DNA of 64,000 bases from Bacteroides mediterraneensis (GTDB lineage: Bacteria > Bacteroidota > Bacteroidia > Bacteroidales > Bacteroidaceae), in contig NZ_LT635783.1 in assembly GCF_900128455.1 (NCBI RefSeq), forward strand, positions 276,981-340,980, written 5' to 3'. Positions within the stretch are counted from its first letter, which is position 1. Every line of letters starts with the position of its first letter. A model generated the notes under the pieces. The model saw nothing but the letters and a program-made list of their open reading frames with translations, was not told the DNA's origin and searched no databases. The position numbers were made by a program, and so were the translations under genes. Positions 1 through 9,272 of this stretch are shown here, piece by piece.

Positions 1-326
1 TTACCGCCGATGCACACGATGCAGTCCAGCTGCCGGTCGCGGATGGTCTGTAGCAGGAGAGCAGGCTTGTCTTCCGAGACGGCAGTTCCCTTCTTCTTGA
101 AAGGTTTTTCACGCGAGGTGCCGAGAATGGTCCCTCCCAGATTGAGCAGTCCGGTGAGCGAACTCTCGTCCATCGGAATGATGTCGTTGTCCAGCAGGCC
201 CCGGAAGCCGCTGCGGATGCCATACACCTCCATTCCGTAATGATTGATGGCTGTCTTGCAAACCCCTCGGATTGTAGCATTTATGCCCGGACAGTCACCC
301 CCTGAAGTCAAGATTCCTATCTTCAT
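1..326 (-). CDS. pfkA: 6-phosphofructokinase, N-terminal part (cut by window edge)
   Basis: Phosphorylates fructose 6-phosphate to fructose 1,6-bisphosphate in glycolysis, in the cytoplasm. The visible 108 residues start MKIGILTSGGDCPGINATIR, the family's nucleotide-binding N-terminus, and continue with GIRSGFRGLL and LGGTILGTSR. The residues that separate ATP-dependent from pyrophosphate-dependent enzymes lie beyond the window, so the phosphate donor is undecided. Translation starts at the ATG whose first base is 326. A TACCTTTA box on the minus strand near 354-361 may be its promoter. The gene is divergent from the GH3-like gene at 478. Family assignment is firm; the gene symbol is by family. 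Confidence 0.9.
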   Translation of the reverse strand, partial: MKIGILTSGGDCPGINATIRGVCKTAINHYGMEVYGIRSGFRGLLDNDIIPMDESSLTGLLNLGGTILGTSREKPFKKKGTAVSEDKPALLLQTIRDRQLDCIVCIGG

Positions 327-434
327 GTTTTGTGGTATTAATCGATTGTGTGGTAAAGGTAAGAAAAAACTGTATATTTGTCGTGAGGGAGGAAAAAATA
401 ATGTTCCTGCCTGCTGAATTAGGCAGAAAAAATC

Positions 435-442
435 TACCTTTG
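435..442 (+). promoter_or_regulatory. Putative -7 box of the GH3-like operon
   Basis: TACCTTTG fits the Bacteroidota -7 consensus TAnnTTTG and lies 35 bp before the ATG at 478. No clear -33 TTG sits 19-21 bp upstream, so this rests on the -7 box alone. Confidence 0.45.
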
Positions 443-477
443 CAACTGCCACAATAAGGATTTGAAATTTAAAACGA

Positions 478-1983
478 ATGAATTCAACAAAGTTAATAGG
501 AAAGATATTTGCTCCCAGACAGAGAGAAATCGACCTTTATGGGACAAAGGCCGAAGAAATTCAGGACCGCGTATTCCGAAAACTGATACAGAGAGCTTCC
601 GCCACGGAGTGGGGCACAAAATATGATTTCAACCAGATCCGGAACTATACGGATTTCCAGCGGGTTCCGGTGCAGACCTATGAAGATGTGAAAGGATATG
701 TAGACCGCATGCGCCACGGAGAAAAGAATGTGCTGTGGCCGGGAAAAGTCATCTGGTATGCCAAGTCGTCGGGTACCACCAACGACAAGAGCAAGTTTAT
801 TCCTGTCAGTCCGGAAGGTCTGAAAGGTATTCATTACCGGGGAGGCACGGATGCGGTGGCACTTTATCTGCGCGAAAATCCGCAGAGCCGCTTCTTCTCG
901 GGAAAGGGTTTGATTCTGGGCGGAAGCCACAGTCCGAACTACAACGTGAAGGACAGTCTGGTGGGTGACCTCTCGGCCATCCTGATTCAGAACATCAATC
1001 CGCTGGTCAACCTGATTCGGGTGCCGAAAAAGGAGATAGCCCTGCTGAGTGAGTTCGAAGAGAAGGTAGAACGCATTGCCGATACCACGATTCACCAGAA
1101 TGTGACCAACCTGTCGGGGGTACCTTCGTGGATGCTGGCTGTGATACATCGTATTCTGGAGAAAACCGGAGCCAAACATCTGAACGAGGTATGGCCAAAT
1201 CTGGAAGTGTTCTTCCATGGGGGCGTATGCTTTACGCCCTACCGTGAACAGTACAAGCAGCTGATTCCTTCCGACAAGATGCATTACATGGAGACGTATA
1301 ATGCCAGCGAAGGTTTCTTCGGCTTGCAGAGTGACCTGCACGACCCGGCCATGTTGCTGATGATTGACTACGATGTGTTCTATGAGTTCATTCCGCTGGA
1401 AGACATTGACAAACCGAATCCGGCCATCGTGCCGCTTTGGGGTGTGGAAGTGGGACGTAACTATGCGATGGTCATCACGACCTCGTGCGGCTTGTGGCGT
1501 TACCTCATCGGTGACACGGTGAAATTTACGCAGAAGAATCCTTACAAATTCATCATTTCCGGCCGTACGAAGCACTTTATCAACGCCTTCGGTGAGGAAC
1601 TGATGGTGGACAATGCCGAAAAGGGGCTGGAGCGTGCCTGCAAGGAAACGGGGGCGCAGGTGCTGGAATATACGGCGGCACCGGTGTTCATGGATGCCAA
1701 TGCCAAATGCCGTCACCAGTGGCTGATTGAGTTCAGTGTGATGCCCGATTCGCTGGAGAAATTCACGCAGGTGCTCGATACAGCCTTGCAGGAAATCAAC
1801 TCGGACTACGAAGCCAAACGGCATAAGGACATCACCTTGCAGCGGCTGGAAGTGATTGTGGCCCGTGAGGGACTGTTCCACGACTGGCTGAAACAAAAAG
1901 GCAAGCTGGGCGGACAGCACAAGGTGCCCCGTCTGAGCAACAGCCGTGATTATATTGAAGAAATGTTGAAACTGAATAACTAG
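478..1983 (+). CDS. GH3 auxin-responsive-promoter family protein (ANL-type acyl-adenylating fold)
   Basis: A 501-residue protein of the GH3 family, whose plant members join amino acids to acyl acids through an acyl-adenylate. Bacteroidota homologues are common but their substrate is not known to me. The nucleotide-binding loop SSGTTNDKSKFIP is at residues 97-109; ETYNASEGFFG (about 278) and LWRYLIGDTVKF (about 342) match the adenylation core. There is no signal peptide, so it is cytoplasmic. It is followed after 10 bp by an Ig-like lipoprotein and then a DUF3108 protein, so the three probably form one transcript. 'GH3' here is not glycoside hydrolase family 3. Family confident, function unknown. 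Confidence 0.85.
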   Translation: MNSTKLIGKIFAPRQREIDLYGTKAEEIQDRVFRKLIQRASATEWGTKYDFNQIRNYTDFQRVPVQTYEDVKGYVDRMRHGEKNVLWPGKVIWYAKSSGTTNDKSKFIPVSPEGLKGIHYRGGTDAVALYLRENPQSRFFSGKGLILGGSHSPNYNVKDSLVGDLSAILIQNINPLVNLIRVPKKEIALLSEFEEKVERIADTTIHQNVTNLSGVPSWMLAVIHRILEKTGAKHLNEVWPNLEVFFHGGVCFTPYREQYKQLIPSDKMHYMETYNASEGFFGLQSDLHDPAMLLMIDYDVFYEFIPLEDIDKPNPAIVPLWGVEVGRNYAMVITTSCGLWRYLIGDTVKFTQKNPYKFIISGRTKHFINAFGEELMVDNAEKGLERACKETGAQVLEYTAAPVFMDANAKCRHQWLIEFSVMPDSLEKFTQVLDTALQEINSDYEAKRHKDITLQRLEVIVAREGLFHDWLKQKGKLGGQHKVPRLSNSRDYIEEMLKLNN

Positions 1984-1993
1984 ATTCTGACTG

Positions 1994-3919
1994 ATGAAGC
2001 CTATTCCTAAATATCTGGCCTTTCTGCTCGTGATTATCGGGTTTTATGCCTGTGCGAGTACAGGTATGCCCGACGGGGGACCGTATGACGAGACACCGCC
2101 CAAATTTGTGCGGGCTACTCCTGAACCCAATGCCACCAATAACAAGCGCAAGAAAATCTCCATTGAATTCGACGAGTATATCAAGCTGGACAATGCTTCG
2201 GAGAAAGTGATTATTTCTCCTCCGCAGAAGGAAGCACCAGAAGTAAAGGTAAGCGGACACCGTGTGCTGGTGCAATTCTTTGATACACTGCAGGAAAATA
2301 CCACGTATACCGTTGATTTTGGGGATGCCATTGTGGACAACAATGAGGACAATCCGTTGGGGAATTTTGCTTATGCCTTCTCTACCGGTGCACACATCGA
2401 TACGATGGAAGTATCGGGTACGGTACTGAACGCCGAGAATCTGGAGCCGGTGAAAGGGATTCAGGTGGGACTTCACAAGAACTTGGAAGACAGTGCGTTT
2501 GTGAAACTCCCGTTCGACCGTATTTCGCGTACTGACAGCCGGGGACATTTTACCATCCGGGGAGTGGCGCCGGGAAAATACCGTATCTATGCCCTGATGG
2601 ACGGTAACCAGAATTATCTGTTCGACTCGAAAACCGAGGCGATTGCTTTTCAGGACTCGCTCGTCGTGCCCGACATGCGGCAGGCTGTACGTCAGGATAC
2701 GGTGTGGAACGAACTCGATACATTGGCCTACGATACGATTTACGATGTGCACTACACGCGCTTCCTGCCCGACAACCTGATTCTGCGTTCCTTCAAGGAA
2801 GAGAATCCGATGCAGTATCTGGTGAAGAGTGAACGGGAACAGTTGAACCGCTTCTCGCTGTATTTCAGTGCTAAAGCGGATACACTTCCCACAATCAAGG
2901 GACTGGATTTTGACGAGAAAGATGCGTTTGTCATCGAAAGCAATCCGCGCAACGATACCATCCGTTACTGGATTAAGGATACGGTGATGTGCGAACGCGA
3001 TACATTGACTTTCCAGATGGATTACCTGGCTACGGATACGCTGGGTCAGCTGGTGCCGAAAACCGATACGCTGCGCATGGTGAACAAGATTGACAAGAAG
3101 CGGCGCATGGCTTTGGCGGAAGAGGCTTTGAAGAAGGAGGAAAAGGAACGCAAGCGCCGGGAAAAGAAGGGTGATACGCTGAAGGTACAGCCCAAGTTTT
3201 TTGCCATGTCGGTGGATGCTCCTTCCAGCCTTGACCTGAACCGGAACATTGTGCTGAAGTTCGACGAGCCGGTGGAACACATCGATACGGCAGCCATTCA
3301 CATGGCGGTCAAGGTGGATTCCTTGTGGGAGACTATTCCGTTTATTTTGATGAAAGACTCGGTGGCCCCTCGTCAGTACCAGATTTTGGCCGACTGGCAG
3401 CCCGGACAGGAGTATCAGTTCAAGATAGATTCATTGGGCATCAAGGGTATTTACGGGCTTTATACGGACAAGGTGGAAAATGAACTGAAGGTGAAGACGC
3501 TGGAAGAGTATGGCACGTTGTACCTGAACATTGTGGGTGCCGGTCCTCATGCCATCGTGCAATTGCTGAACGGCAGTGACGAGGTGGTGCGCCAGCAGCC
3601 GGTGACGGAAAAGAACACGTGCGACTTCTATTTTCTTCAGCCCAGCACGAAATATTATATCCGTCTGTTCAATGACGATAACAACAACGGGGTGTGGGAT
3701 ACCGGCAATTACAGCGAAAAACGCCAACCGGAAGAAGTGTTCTACTTCCCGAAAGTCTGGGAAATGAAAGCCAACTTTGAGTTTGAGGAGACATGGGATG
3801 TCCATGCTACGCCGCTCGATAAGCAGAAGTTGGACGAGATAAAGAAACAAAAGCCCGACGAGGCGAAAAAAATCAAGGACCGCAACAAAGAGCGGGCGCG
3901 TAAACTAGGAAAAACATGA
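1994..3919 (+). CDS. Ig-like domain (Big_5/SbsA type) lipoprotein
   Basis: A 641-residue exported protein. The N-terminus MKPIPKYLAFLLVIIGFYAC reads as a lipoprotein signal with Cys at about 20, implying membrane anchoring. Residues 33-130 (TPPKFVRATPEPNATN, then ISIEFDEYIKL) match the bacterial Ig-like fold seen in SbsA-type proteins. A second similar segment, LDLNRNIVLKFDEPV, lies near 415-430. Residues 370-400 are a highly charged Lys/Glu stretch, and the C-terminus is also very basic. It overlaps the next gene by 4 nt (ATGA), which points to translational coupling with the DUF3108 protein. No enzymatic motif is visible; an envelope structural role is inference. Confidence 0.75.
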   Translation: MKPIPKYLAFLLVIIGFYACASTGMPDGGPYDETPPKFVRATPEPNATNNKRKKISIEFDEYIKLDNASEKVIISPPQKEAPEVKVSGHRVLVQFFDTLQENTTYTVDFGDAIVDNNEDNPLGNFAYAFSTGAHIDTMEVSGTVLNAENLEPVKGIQVGLHKNLEDSAFVKLPFDRISRTDSRGHFTIRGVAPGKYRIYALMDGNQNYLFDSKTEAIAFQDSLVVPDMRQAVRQDTVWNELDTLAYDTIYDVHYTRFLPDNLILRSFKEENPMQYLVKSEREQLNRFSLYFSAKADTLPTIKGLDFDEKDAFVIESNPRNDTIRYWIKDTVMCERDTLTFQMDYLATDTLGQLVPKTDTLRMVNKIDKKRRMALAEEALKKEEKERKRREKKGDTLKVQPKFFAMSVDAPSSLDLNRNIVLKFDEPVEHIDTAAIHMAVKVDSLWETIPFILMKDSVAPRQYQILADWQPGQEYQFKIDSLGIKGIYGLYTDKVENELKVKTLEEYGTLYLNIVGAGPHAIVQLLNGSDEVVRQQPVTEKNTCDFYFLQPSTKYYIRLFNDDNNNGVWDTGNYSEKRQPEEVFYFPKVWEMKANFEFEETWDVHATPLDKQKLDEIKKQKPDEAKKIKDRNKERARKLGKT

Positions 3920-4731
3920 TTAAGAAACTGATTCTTTGCCTTTTCCTTCTGGTAGGAGGAATGGCAGCCAACGCACAATGTGGTGCTGTAAATGATGCAA
4001 TCAAGCCAGGGGAGACGCTCTCTTATGAGCTGAAGTTTAACTGGAAGTTTGTCTGGATCAATGCCGGATGGGCAAAGATGACGGTCAACGAGACAAAATA
4101 CAGGGGCGTTTCGTGCCTGAAGACGGATTTGCAGTCGTACACGAACAAGAAGATTGACTTCTTCTTCAAAATGCGTGACACGCTGACCTGCATCACTTCG
4201 AAAGACCTGGTGCCGCTGTATTTCCGGAAAGGGGCGGAAGAAGGTAAACGCTATACGGTGGACGAAGTGAAGTTCAGTTACCAGAACGGGAAGTGTATTG
4301 TCGACCAGCAGCGTACGTTGCGGGGCAATACCGACAAGCATCACGAGGAACTGCCGGTGTGTGTGTATGACATGTTGAGCATTCTTTTGCAGGCCCGTTC
4401 GTATGATGCGACGGATTACAAGCCCGGACAGAAAATTCTTTTCTCCATGGCTACTGGAAGAGAGGTGGAGAAGCAGACACTGATTTACCGTCGCAAGGAG
4501 AACTACAAGGCCGAGAACGGGGTAATCTACCGTTGTCTGGTGTTCTCGCTGGTGGAATATGTGGGCGAAGAGAAAAAGGAAAAGGAAGTCATCACGTTCT
4601 ATGTGACTGACGACCGGAACCATTTGCCGGTACGCCTGGACATGTACCTGAATTTCGGTTCGGCCAAGGCTTTCCTGACCGATATCAAAGGTAACCGCCA
4701 TCCGCTGACTTCCATCGTCAAGGAAAAATAA
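3916..4731 (+). CDS. DUF3108 domain-containing envelope protein
   Basis: A 271-residue protein with a signal peptide cleaved near AANAQ (about residue 22). The mature part begins KPGETLSYELKFNWKFVWINAG, typical of DUF3108 periplasmic proteins predicted to be beta-rich. It overlaps the preceding Ig-like lipoprotein gene by 4 nt and is the last gene before a strong hairpin. Function is unknown; a role in envelope assembly is only suggested by the context. Confidence 0.8.
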   Translation: MIKKLILCLFLLVGGMAANAQCGAVNDAIKPGETLSYELKFNWKFVWINAGWAKMTVNETKYRGVSCLKTDLQSYTNKKIDFFFKMRDTLTCITSKDLVPLYFRKGAEEGKRYTVDEVKFSYQNGKCIVDQQRTLRGNTDKHHEELPVCVYDMLSILLQARSYDATDYKPGQKILFSMATGREVEKQTLIYRRKENYKAENGVIYRCLVFSLVEYVGEEKKEKEVITFYVTDDRNHLPVRLDMYLNFGSAKAFLTDIKGNRHPLTSIVKEK

Positions 4732-4739
4732 TCTACAAA

Positions 4740-4776
4740 AAATCCTCAACTATTCCTGCGGGGTAGCTGAGGATTT
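4740..4776. terminator. Bidirectional intrinsic terminator
   Basis: Perfect 9-bp stem AAATCCTCA (4740-4748) with TGAGGATTT (4768-4776), flanked by A-runs on the left and T-rich sequence on the right. It lies between the converging DUF3108 gene and rnc. Confidence 0.8.
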
Positions 4777-4817
4777 GTTTTATGAGGTCCAGACATTAAT
4801 CACGTAGAAACAGGATT

Positions 4818-5825
4818 CTACGCCGTGGTCTGTGTTTCCTGTGTGTCTTTCTCTGGCGCGTCTGCAAGCTGAAACGCCGCTTCTTCTGCTTCTGCTATAA
4901 TCCGTTCCACGTCATCGTTTTTCTCTGTTGTCATAACTTCTTCTTCTGTCACTTCCAGAGAAGCTGCTTCTTCCTCCCGGACAGTCGTAGGGAGGGGTGT
5001 GTGGTCCGTCTCCGGAGAATCGGCGACTACATTCTGGGCTTCTTCCGCCGCTTTTTCACGGGCTGCTTTCTTGGCAAAGATGGCATCGATAAACTGAGGG
5101 TCGTTCTTGATTTTGTTCAAGGTTTCGTGTGCAGCCTCCTGTTGCGATTCTTTCTTGGAATATCCTTTTCCTTGTCCGGCAGGAACCTGTTCCACTACGA
5201 CCTGTGTCTCGAATACCGGGTTCTGTTCTTCATCGACCGACTGTTCCAATAGGTTGAACTCGATGAGGAAGCGGTTTTTCTGTCCCCATTCAATCAGTTT
5301 CGACTTGAAATTGACCTCCTTGCGTGACAGTTTATCGAGGTTCAAATAAGGCTTGATAATGCGTTCTTCCATGAAGAGCTTGCAGGTTTCGTATCCTCTG
5401 TCCAAGTAGATGGCCCCAACAAGTGCTTCAAATGCATTGCCACACATGTAACTGTTGTGTGACGACTGGCGGGTGGTGTATTTAATCAGCTTGTCCAGTC
5501 CGATTTGTACCGCAATCCGGTTCAGTGTTTCCCTTTGTACGATTTTAGATCGCGTGTTGGTCAGAAATCCTTCCCGTTTCCCCTCAAACCGTTTGTAGAC
5601 GATGTCGGCCACGACCGCATCCAGAATGGCATCTCCCAGAAATTCCAGTCGCTCGTTGTTGAGCAACCGGCCTTTGGCTTTTACTGAAGAAGATTTGTGC
5701 AAGAGAGCCTGCTGGTAGATTTCGATATTCCGCGGATAGAATCCCAGCATCTTATAAAAACAAAGATAAGACTCCTTATCCTTGCGAAAAAGGAGCCTTA
5801 TCTTATCTAGTATATTGCTAAACAC
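4818..5825 (-). CDS. rnc: Ribonuclease III with long acidic C-terminal tail
   Basis: Cleaves double-stranded RNA in rRNA and mRNA processing. The catalytic signature NNERLEFLGDAIL is at about residues 56-68, and the second acidic site is in NAFEALVGAIYLDRG at about 129-143. A dsRNA-binding domain follows, with GKGYSKKESQQEAAHETL near 218-235. At 335 residues it is about 100 longer than the roughly 226-residue E. coli enzyme. The excess is a Glu/Ala-rich low-complexity tail from about 250. It starts 3 bp after fabF stops and belongs to the acpP-fabF-rnc block. Confidence 0.96.
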   Translation of the reverse strand: MFSNILDKIRLLFRKDKESYLCFYKMLGFYPRNIEIYQQALLHKSSSVKAKGRLLNNERLEFLGDAILDAVVADIVYKRFEGKREGFLTNTRSKIVQRETLNRIAVQIGLDKLIKYTTRQSSHNSYMCGNAFEALVGAIYLDRGYETCKLFMEERIIKPYLNLDKLSRKEVNFKSKLIEWGQKNRFLIEFNLLEQSVDEEQNPVFETQVVVEQVPAGQGKGYSKKESQQEAAHETLNKIKNDPQFIDAIFAKKAAREKAAEEAQNVVADSPETDHTPLPTTVREEEAASLEVTEEEVMTTEKNDDVERIIAEAEEAAFQLADAPEKDTQETQTTA

Positions 5826-5828
5826 AGT

Positions 5829-7094
5829 TTATTCAGTGTATTTTTTAATGATTACACATGCATTGTGTCCGCCAAATCCGAAGGTGTTGCTCAATGCGGC
5901 ACGTACAGTACGCTGCTGTGCTTTATTGAAAGTGAAGTTCAGGTTATAGTCGATGTTTTCATCGTTATCGCCTTCTTCGTGGTTGATGGTCGGAGGAACA
6001 ATGTCATTTTTCACAGAAAGTACACATGCAATTGCTTCTACGCCACCTGTTGCTCCCAAAAGGTGTCCGGTCATAGACTTGGTGGAACTGATGTTCAGTT
6101 TGTAGGCATGTTCGCCAAACAAGTCTTTGATAGCTTTCACTTCTGAAATATCACCTACCGGAGTAGAAGTTCCGTGTACGTTGATATAGTCGATGTCTTC
6201 CGGTTTCATTCCGGCATCTTCCAAGGCACTCTTCATAACCAGTTTCGCACCCAGACCTTCAGGATGAGAAGCTGTCAGATGATAAGCGTCGCCAGAAGCA
6301 CCTGTACCGGCCAGCTCTGCATATATCTTCGCGCCACGAGCTTTTGCGTGTTCCAGTTCTTCAAGAATCAGACATCCGGCACCTTCACCCATTACGAAAC
6401 CGTCACGGCTTGCGCTGAACGGACGTGAAGCATGAGTCGGGTCATCGTTGCGGGTAGACAATGCATGCATGGCATTGAAACCACCTACTCCTGCGGGGAA
6501 GATGGCTGCTTCGGCTCCACCGGTCACAATGATGTTGGCTTTTCCCAAACGGATATAGTTGAACGCATCAGCTATGGCGTTGGAAGAAGAAGCACATGCA
6601 GAGGTAGTGGTGAAGTTAGGGCCATGGAAGCCATACATAATGGAAATCTGTCCGGCAGCGATGTCTGCAATCATCTTAGGGATGAAGAACGGATTGAATT
6701 TCGGTCCGATTGTATCTTTCGTCTTTTCATATCCGGCAACTTCTTCTTCGAAAGTATGGATACCTCCGATTCCGACGCCGAGAATTACTCCGACTTTGTT
6801 CAAATCTTCTTTTTCTACGTCAATTCCGGCATCAGTAACCGCTTCTTTTGCTGCTACTACGGCATATTGTGTATAGAGGTCCATCTTGCGGGCTTCCTTA
6901 CGGTCAATATGGTCGGCAGCATTGAAGTTCTTCACTTCGCAAGCGAACTGAGTCTTGAACTTCGACGCATCAAAATGAGTAATAGGTCCTGCTCCGCTGA
7001 CGCCGTTCAGGAGGTTGTTCCAGAATTCCGGAACCGTATTACCTACCGGGGTCAACGCACCAAGACCTGTTACTACTACTCTTTTTAATTCCAT
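5829..7094 (-). CDS. fabF: 3-oxoacyl-ACP synthase II (KAS II)
   Basis: Extends fatty acids by condensing malonyl-ACP with acyl-ACP in the cytoplasm. The Cys-His-His triad is visible: Cys167 in TTTSACASSS, His307 in NVHGTSTPVGD and His344 in SMTGHLLGATG. The 421-residue length is normal. It lies 12 bp downstream of acpP, its carrier protein, and 3 bp upstream of rnc, a compact co-transcribed arrangement. Confidence 0.97.
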   Translation of the reverse strand: MELKRVVVTGLGALTPVGNTVPEFWNNLLNGVSGAGPITHFDASKFKTQFACEVKNFNAADHIDRKEARKMDLYTQYAVVAAKEAVTDAGIDVEKEDLNKVGVILGVGIGGIHTFEEEVAGYEKTKDTIGPKFNPFFIPKMIADIAAGQISIMYGFHGPNFTTTSACASSSNAIADAFNYIRLGKANIIVTGGAEAAIFPAGVGGFNAMHALSTRNDDPTHASRPFSASRDGFVMGEGAGCLILEELEHAKARGAKIYAELAGTGASGDAYHLTASHPEGLGAKLVMKSALEDAGMKPEDIDYINVHGTSTPVGDISEVKAIKDLFGEHAYKLNISSTKSMTGHLLGATGGVEAIACVLSVKNDIVPPTINHEEGDNDENIDYNLNFTFNKAQQRTVRAALSNTFGFGGHNACVIIKKYTE

Positions 7095-7106
7095 AGGTAG
7101 AATTAA

Positions 7107-7343
7107 TTATTTAGCGTTAGCCTCGATGTAAGAGATAGCGTCGCCTACAGTCTGGATTTTTTCTGCCTGATCGTCAGGAATAGAGATTCCGAATTCTTTT
7201 TCGAATTCCATGATCAATTCTACTGTATCCAAAGAGTCAGCACCCAGATCGTTAGTGAAGCTCGCAGTTGGAACAACTTCTGATTCTTCTACGCCCAATT
7301 TATCTACGATAATTTTCTGTACTTTTGATGCGATTTCAGACAT
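7107..7343 (-). CDS. acpP: Acyl carrier protein
   Basis: A 78-residue acidic carrier that holds growing acyl chains on a 4'-phosphopantetheine arm. The attachment serine is Ser37 in [10 protein letters not shown]. It is the first gene of the acpP-fabF-rnc block. A minus-strand TTCCTTTG box at about 7395-7402, some 50 bp before the start, resembles the TAnnTTTG promoter element. Confidence 0.97.
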   Translation of the reverse strand: MSEIASKVQKIIVDKLGVEESEVVPTASFTNDLGADSLDTVELIMEFEKEFGISIPDDQAEKIQTVGDAISYIEANAK

Positions 7344-7500
7344 AATTCTAATTTTTTAAGTTTATAAATAATGTAATTTATTGATTTTTCGTTGCAAAGG
7401 AATAAATATTTCTGCTTTTAAACAAGTATTCTAGCAAATAAATGCACTCCCTTTGCACATTTTTATACATTCTGTGCACGAAAACATGCATTTTTGTGTC

Positions 7501-8511
7501 TTATTCTCTTCGCAAGGGATAGTCTCCACGGAGTTGCTCGAACTGTTCCGGATGTGCCCGTAAATGGTCGCAGTCGGTGTGGGGATTGTATTGCTGGAGA
7601 AGTTGCAGATTCTCATCGCCGGAAAGGCTGTGACGGGGAACCTCCGATAAAGTGAGATGGAAGTTTATCGGTTTATGGAAAAAACGGCAGAAGGCTTCCA
7701 AAACCATGCGTGTGGCATTGGCTTTTCCGTCGGCGGAGTAACCGGCAATGTGGGGGGTACCGATAAAGACTTTGTCGAGTAGTTCCCGGCTGATGTGGGG
7801 TTCGTTTTCCCATACGTCGATTACGGCCCCTGCCACCGCGCCCGTGTTCAGGGCGTCCAGCAGGGCTTCTGTTTCTACCACTTCCCCACGGGAGGTATTG
7901 AGGAGGTAAGGCTTTCGTTGCAGCTGCTGGAAAAAGGTCCGGTCGGCCAGGTGGAAGGTCCGGTATTTCCCTTCCCGAATCAATGGGGTGTGGAAGGTCA
8001 GGACATCGCATTGTCTGGCCAGTGTGTCCAGTGAAGTGAATCCTTGTTCGCCCGCATCGGCTCGTGGAGGGTCGTTCAGAAGTACTTTCATGCCGATGCG
8101 TTCTGCCATCCGGCGGATGCGTTCGCCCACATGTCCCACACCGACAATGCCCAGACAGGCTCCCTTGAGTTGGAGCCCTTTTTCCTGTTGCAGCAACAGC
8201 AGGGCGGCATGTACATATTGCTCCACGGCTCCGGCATTGCATCCGGGACAGTTGCTCCACGTGATGCCGGCTTCCTGACAGTATTCCGTGTCGATGTGGT
8301 CGAAGCCGATGGTGGCTGTTCCGATAAATCGTACTTTGCTACCTTCCAGCAGCTGGCGGTTGCAGCATGTGCGGGTGCGGATGAGCAAGGCATCTGCTTC
8401 TTTCACCACTTCCGGAGTAAAGTCTTTTCCGGGAAGATAAATGACTTCGTCTGCCATCTGCTCGATGATGCCTTTTATATAAGGTATTTTGTTGTCTACG
8501 ATTACTTTCAT
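7501..8511 (-). CDS. pdxB: 4-phosphoerythronate dehydrogenase
   Basis: Second enzyme of the DXP-independent pyridoxal 5'-phosphate pathway, oxidising 4-phospho-D-erythronate. The protein has the D-2-hydroxyacid dehydrogenase layout: Rossmann loop GIVGVGHVGERI at about 121-132, then LNTSRGEVV (substrate Arg), WENEPHIS (Glu) and GTPHIAGYS (catalytic His). The PdxB-type C-terminal extension (PINFHLTL onward) separates it from SerA or GhrA. Length is 336, slightly short of the E. coli enzyme (about 378). It is followed after 157 bp by acpP on the same strand. Confidence 0.92.
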   Translation of the reverse strand: MKVIVDNKIPYIKGIIEQMADEVIYLPGKDFTPEVVKEADALLIRTRTCCNRQLLEGSKVRFIGTATIGFDHIDTEYCQEAGITWSNCPGCNAGAVEQYVHAALLLLQQEKGLQLKGACLGIVGVGHVGERIRRMAERIGMKVLLNDPPRADAGEQGFTSLDTLARQCDVLTFHTPLIREGKYRTFHLADRTFFQQLQRKPYLLNTSRGEVVETEALLDALNTGAVAGAVIDVWENEPHISRELLDKVFIGTPHIAGYSADGKANATRMVLEAFCRFFHKPINFHLTLSEVPRHSLSGDENLQLLQQYNPHTDCDHLRAHPEQFEQLRGDYPLRRE

Positions 8512-8586
8512 TGGTGGTGAGATTTATTGGGGTGCAAAGTTAGTATTTTCCTTGAGTGAGTGTAGTAAATTTTGGAAGACTATCAG

Positions 8587-8617
8587 TTGTTTATTAAGGA
8601 AACAATCATTATTTTTG
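8587..8617 (+). promoter_or_regulatory. Bacteroidota-type promoter of DUF4254/GT9 operon
   Basis: TTG at 8587-8589 and TATTTTTG at 8610-8617 with a 20-bp spacer match the -33/-7 consensus. It lies 33 bp before the ATG at 8650. Confidence 0.7.
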
Positions 8618-8649
8618 TTTTTATTATTCACCGTTTAAATTGAGTTATT

Positions 8650-9255
8650 ATGACTTTTACAGAATTATGCCGTCCTATCTTCGAACAGGCTATAAATGAT
8701 TATCATAAGACTGATAATGTAGATTCTCCAATCCACAATCCTTATCCACTGAAAAGTATCGAATATTATTTGTACCTGAAAAATTGGATAGATACTGTAC
8801 AGTGGCATTTTGAGGACATTATCCGTGACCCGAATATTAATCCAGCTGAAGCTTTGGTTTTAAAACGTAGAATTGATAAGTCGAATCAAGACCGCACAGA
8901 CCTGGTTGAACTGATAGACAGTTATTTTCTGGATAAGTATAAAAGTGTAGTTCCATCTGCTGAGGCAACGATTAATACGGAAAGTCCTGCATGGGCTATT
9001 GACCGTTTGTCAATATTGGCGTTGAAGATTTATCATATGCGTAAAGAAGTGGAACGAACAGATACGGATGAAATGCATCATAAACAATGTGAAGCCAAGC
9101 TGGCTGTGTTGTTGGAACAGCAAAAAGATTTGTCACAGGCTATTGACCAGCTGATTGCGGATATTGAAGCGGGACGTAAATACATGAAAGTATACAAACA
9201 GATGAAGATGTACAATGATCCGGCCTTGAATCCGGTGTTGTATGGTAAAAAATAA
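8650..9255 (+). CDS. DUF4254 domain-containing protein
   Basis: A 201-residue cytoplasmic, mostly helical protein (for example TFTELCRPIFEQAINDYHKTD at the start; long Glu/Lys-rich helices near 130-175). It matches the DUF4254 family, which in Bacteroidota lies next to LPS glycosyltransferases. It has its own promoter and is followed after 17 bp by a GT9 transferase, so the pair is probably co-expressed. No catalytic motif was recognised; an accessory role in LPS assembly is inferred from position. Confidence 0.75.
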   Translation: MTFTELCRPIFEQAINDYHKTDNVDSPIHNPYPLKSIEYYLYLKNWIDTVQWHFEDIIRDPNINPAEALVLKRRIDKSNQDRTDLVELIDSYFLDKYKSVVPSAEATINTESPAWAIDRLSILALKIYHMRKEVERTDTDEMHHKQCEAKLAVLLEQQKDLSQAIDQLIADIEAGRKYMKVYKQMKMYNDPALNPVLYGKK

Positions 9256-9272
9256 TCCGTTTCCTTTAGCGT

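Noticed and set aside
493-3301. Long minus-strand open frames (493-1920, 1832-3301) opposite the GH3-like and Ig-like genes
   Set aside because: They are His/Arg/Gln-rich mirror frames of well-supported genes, with no family features and no promoter.
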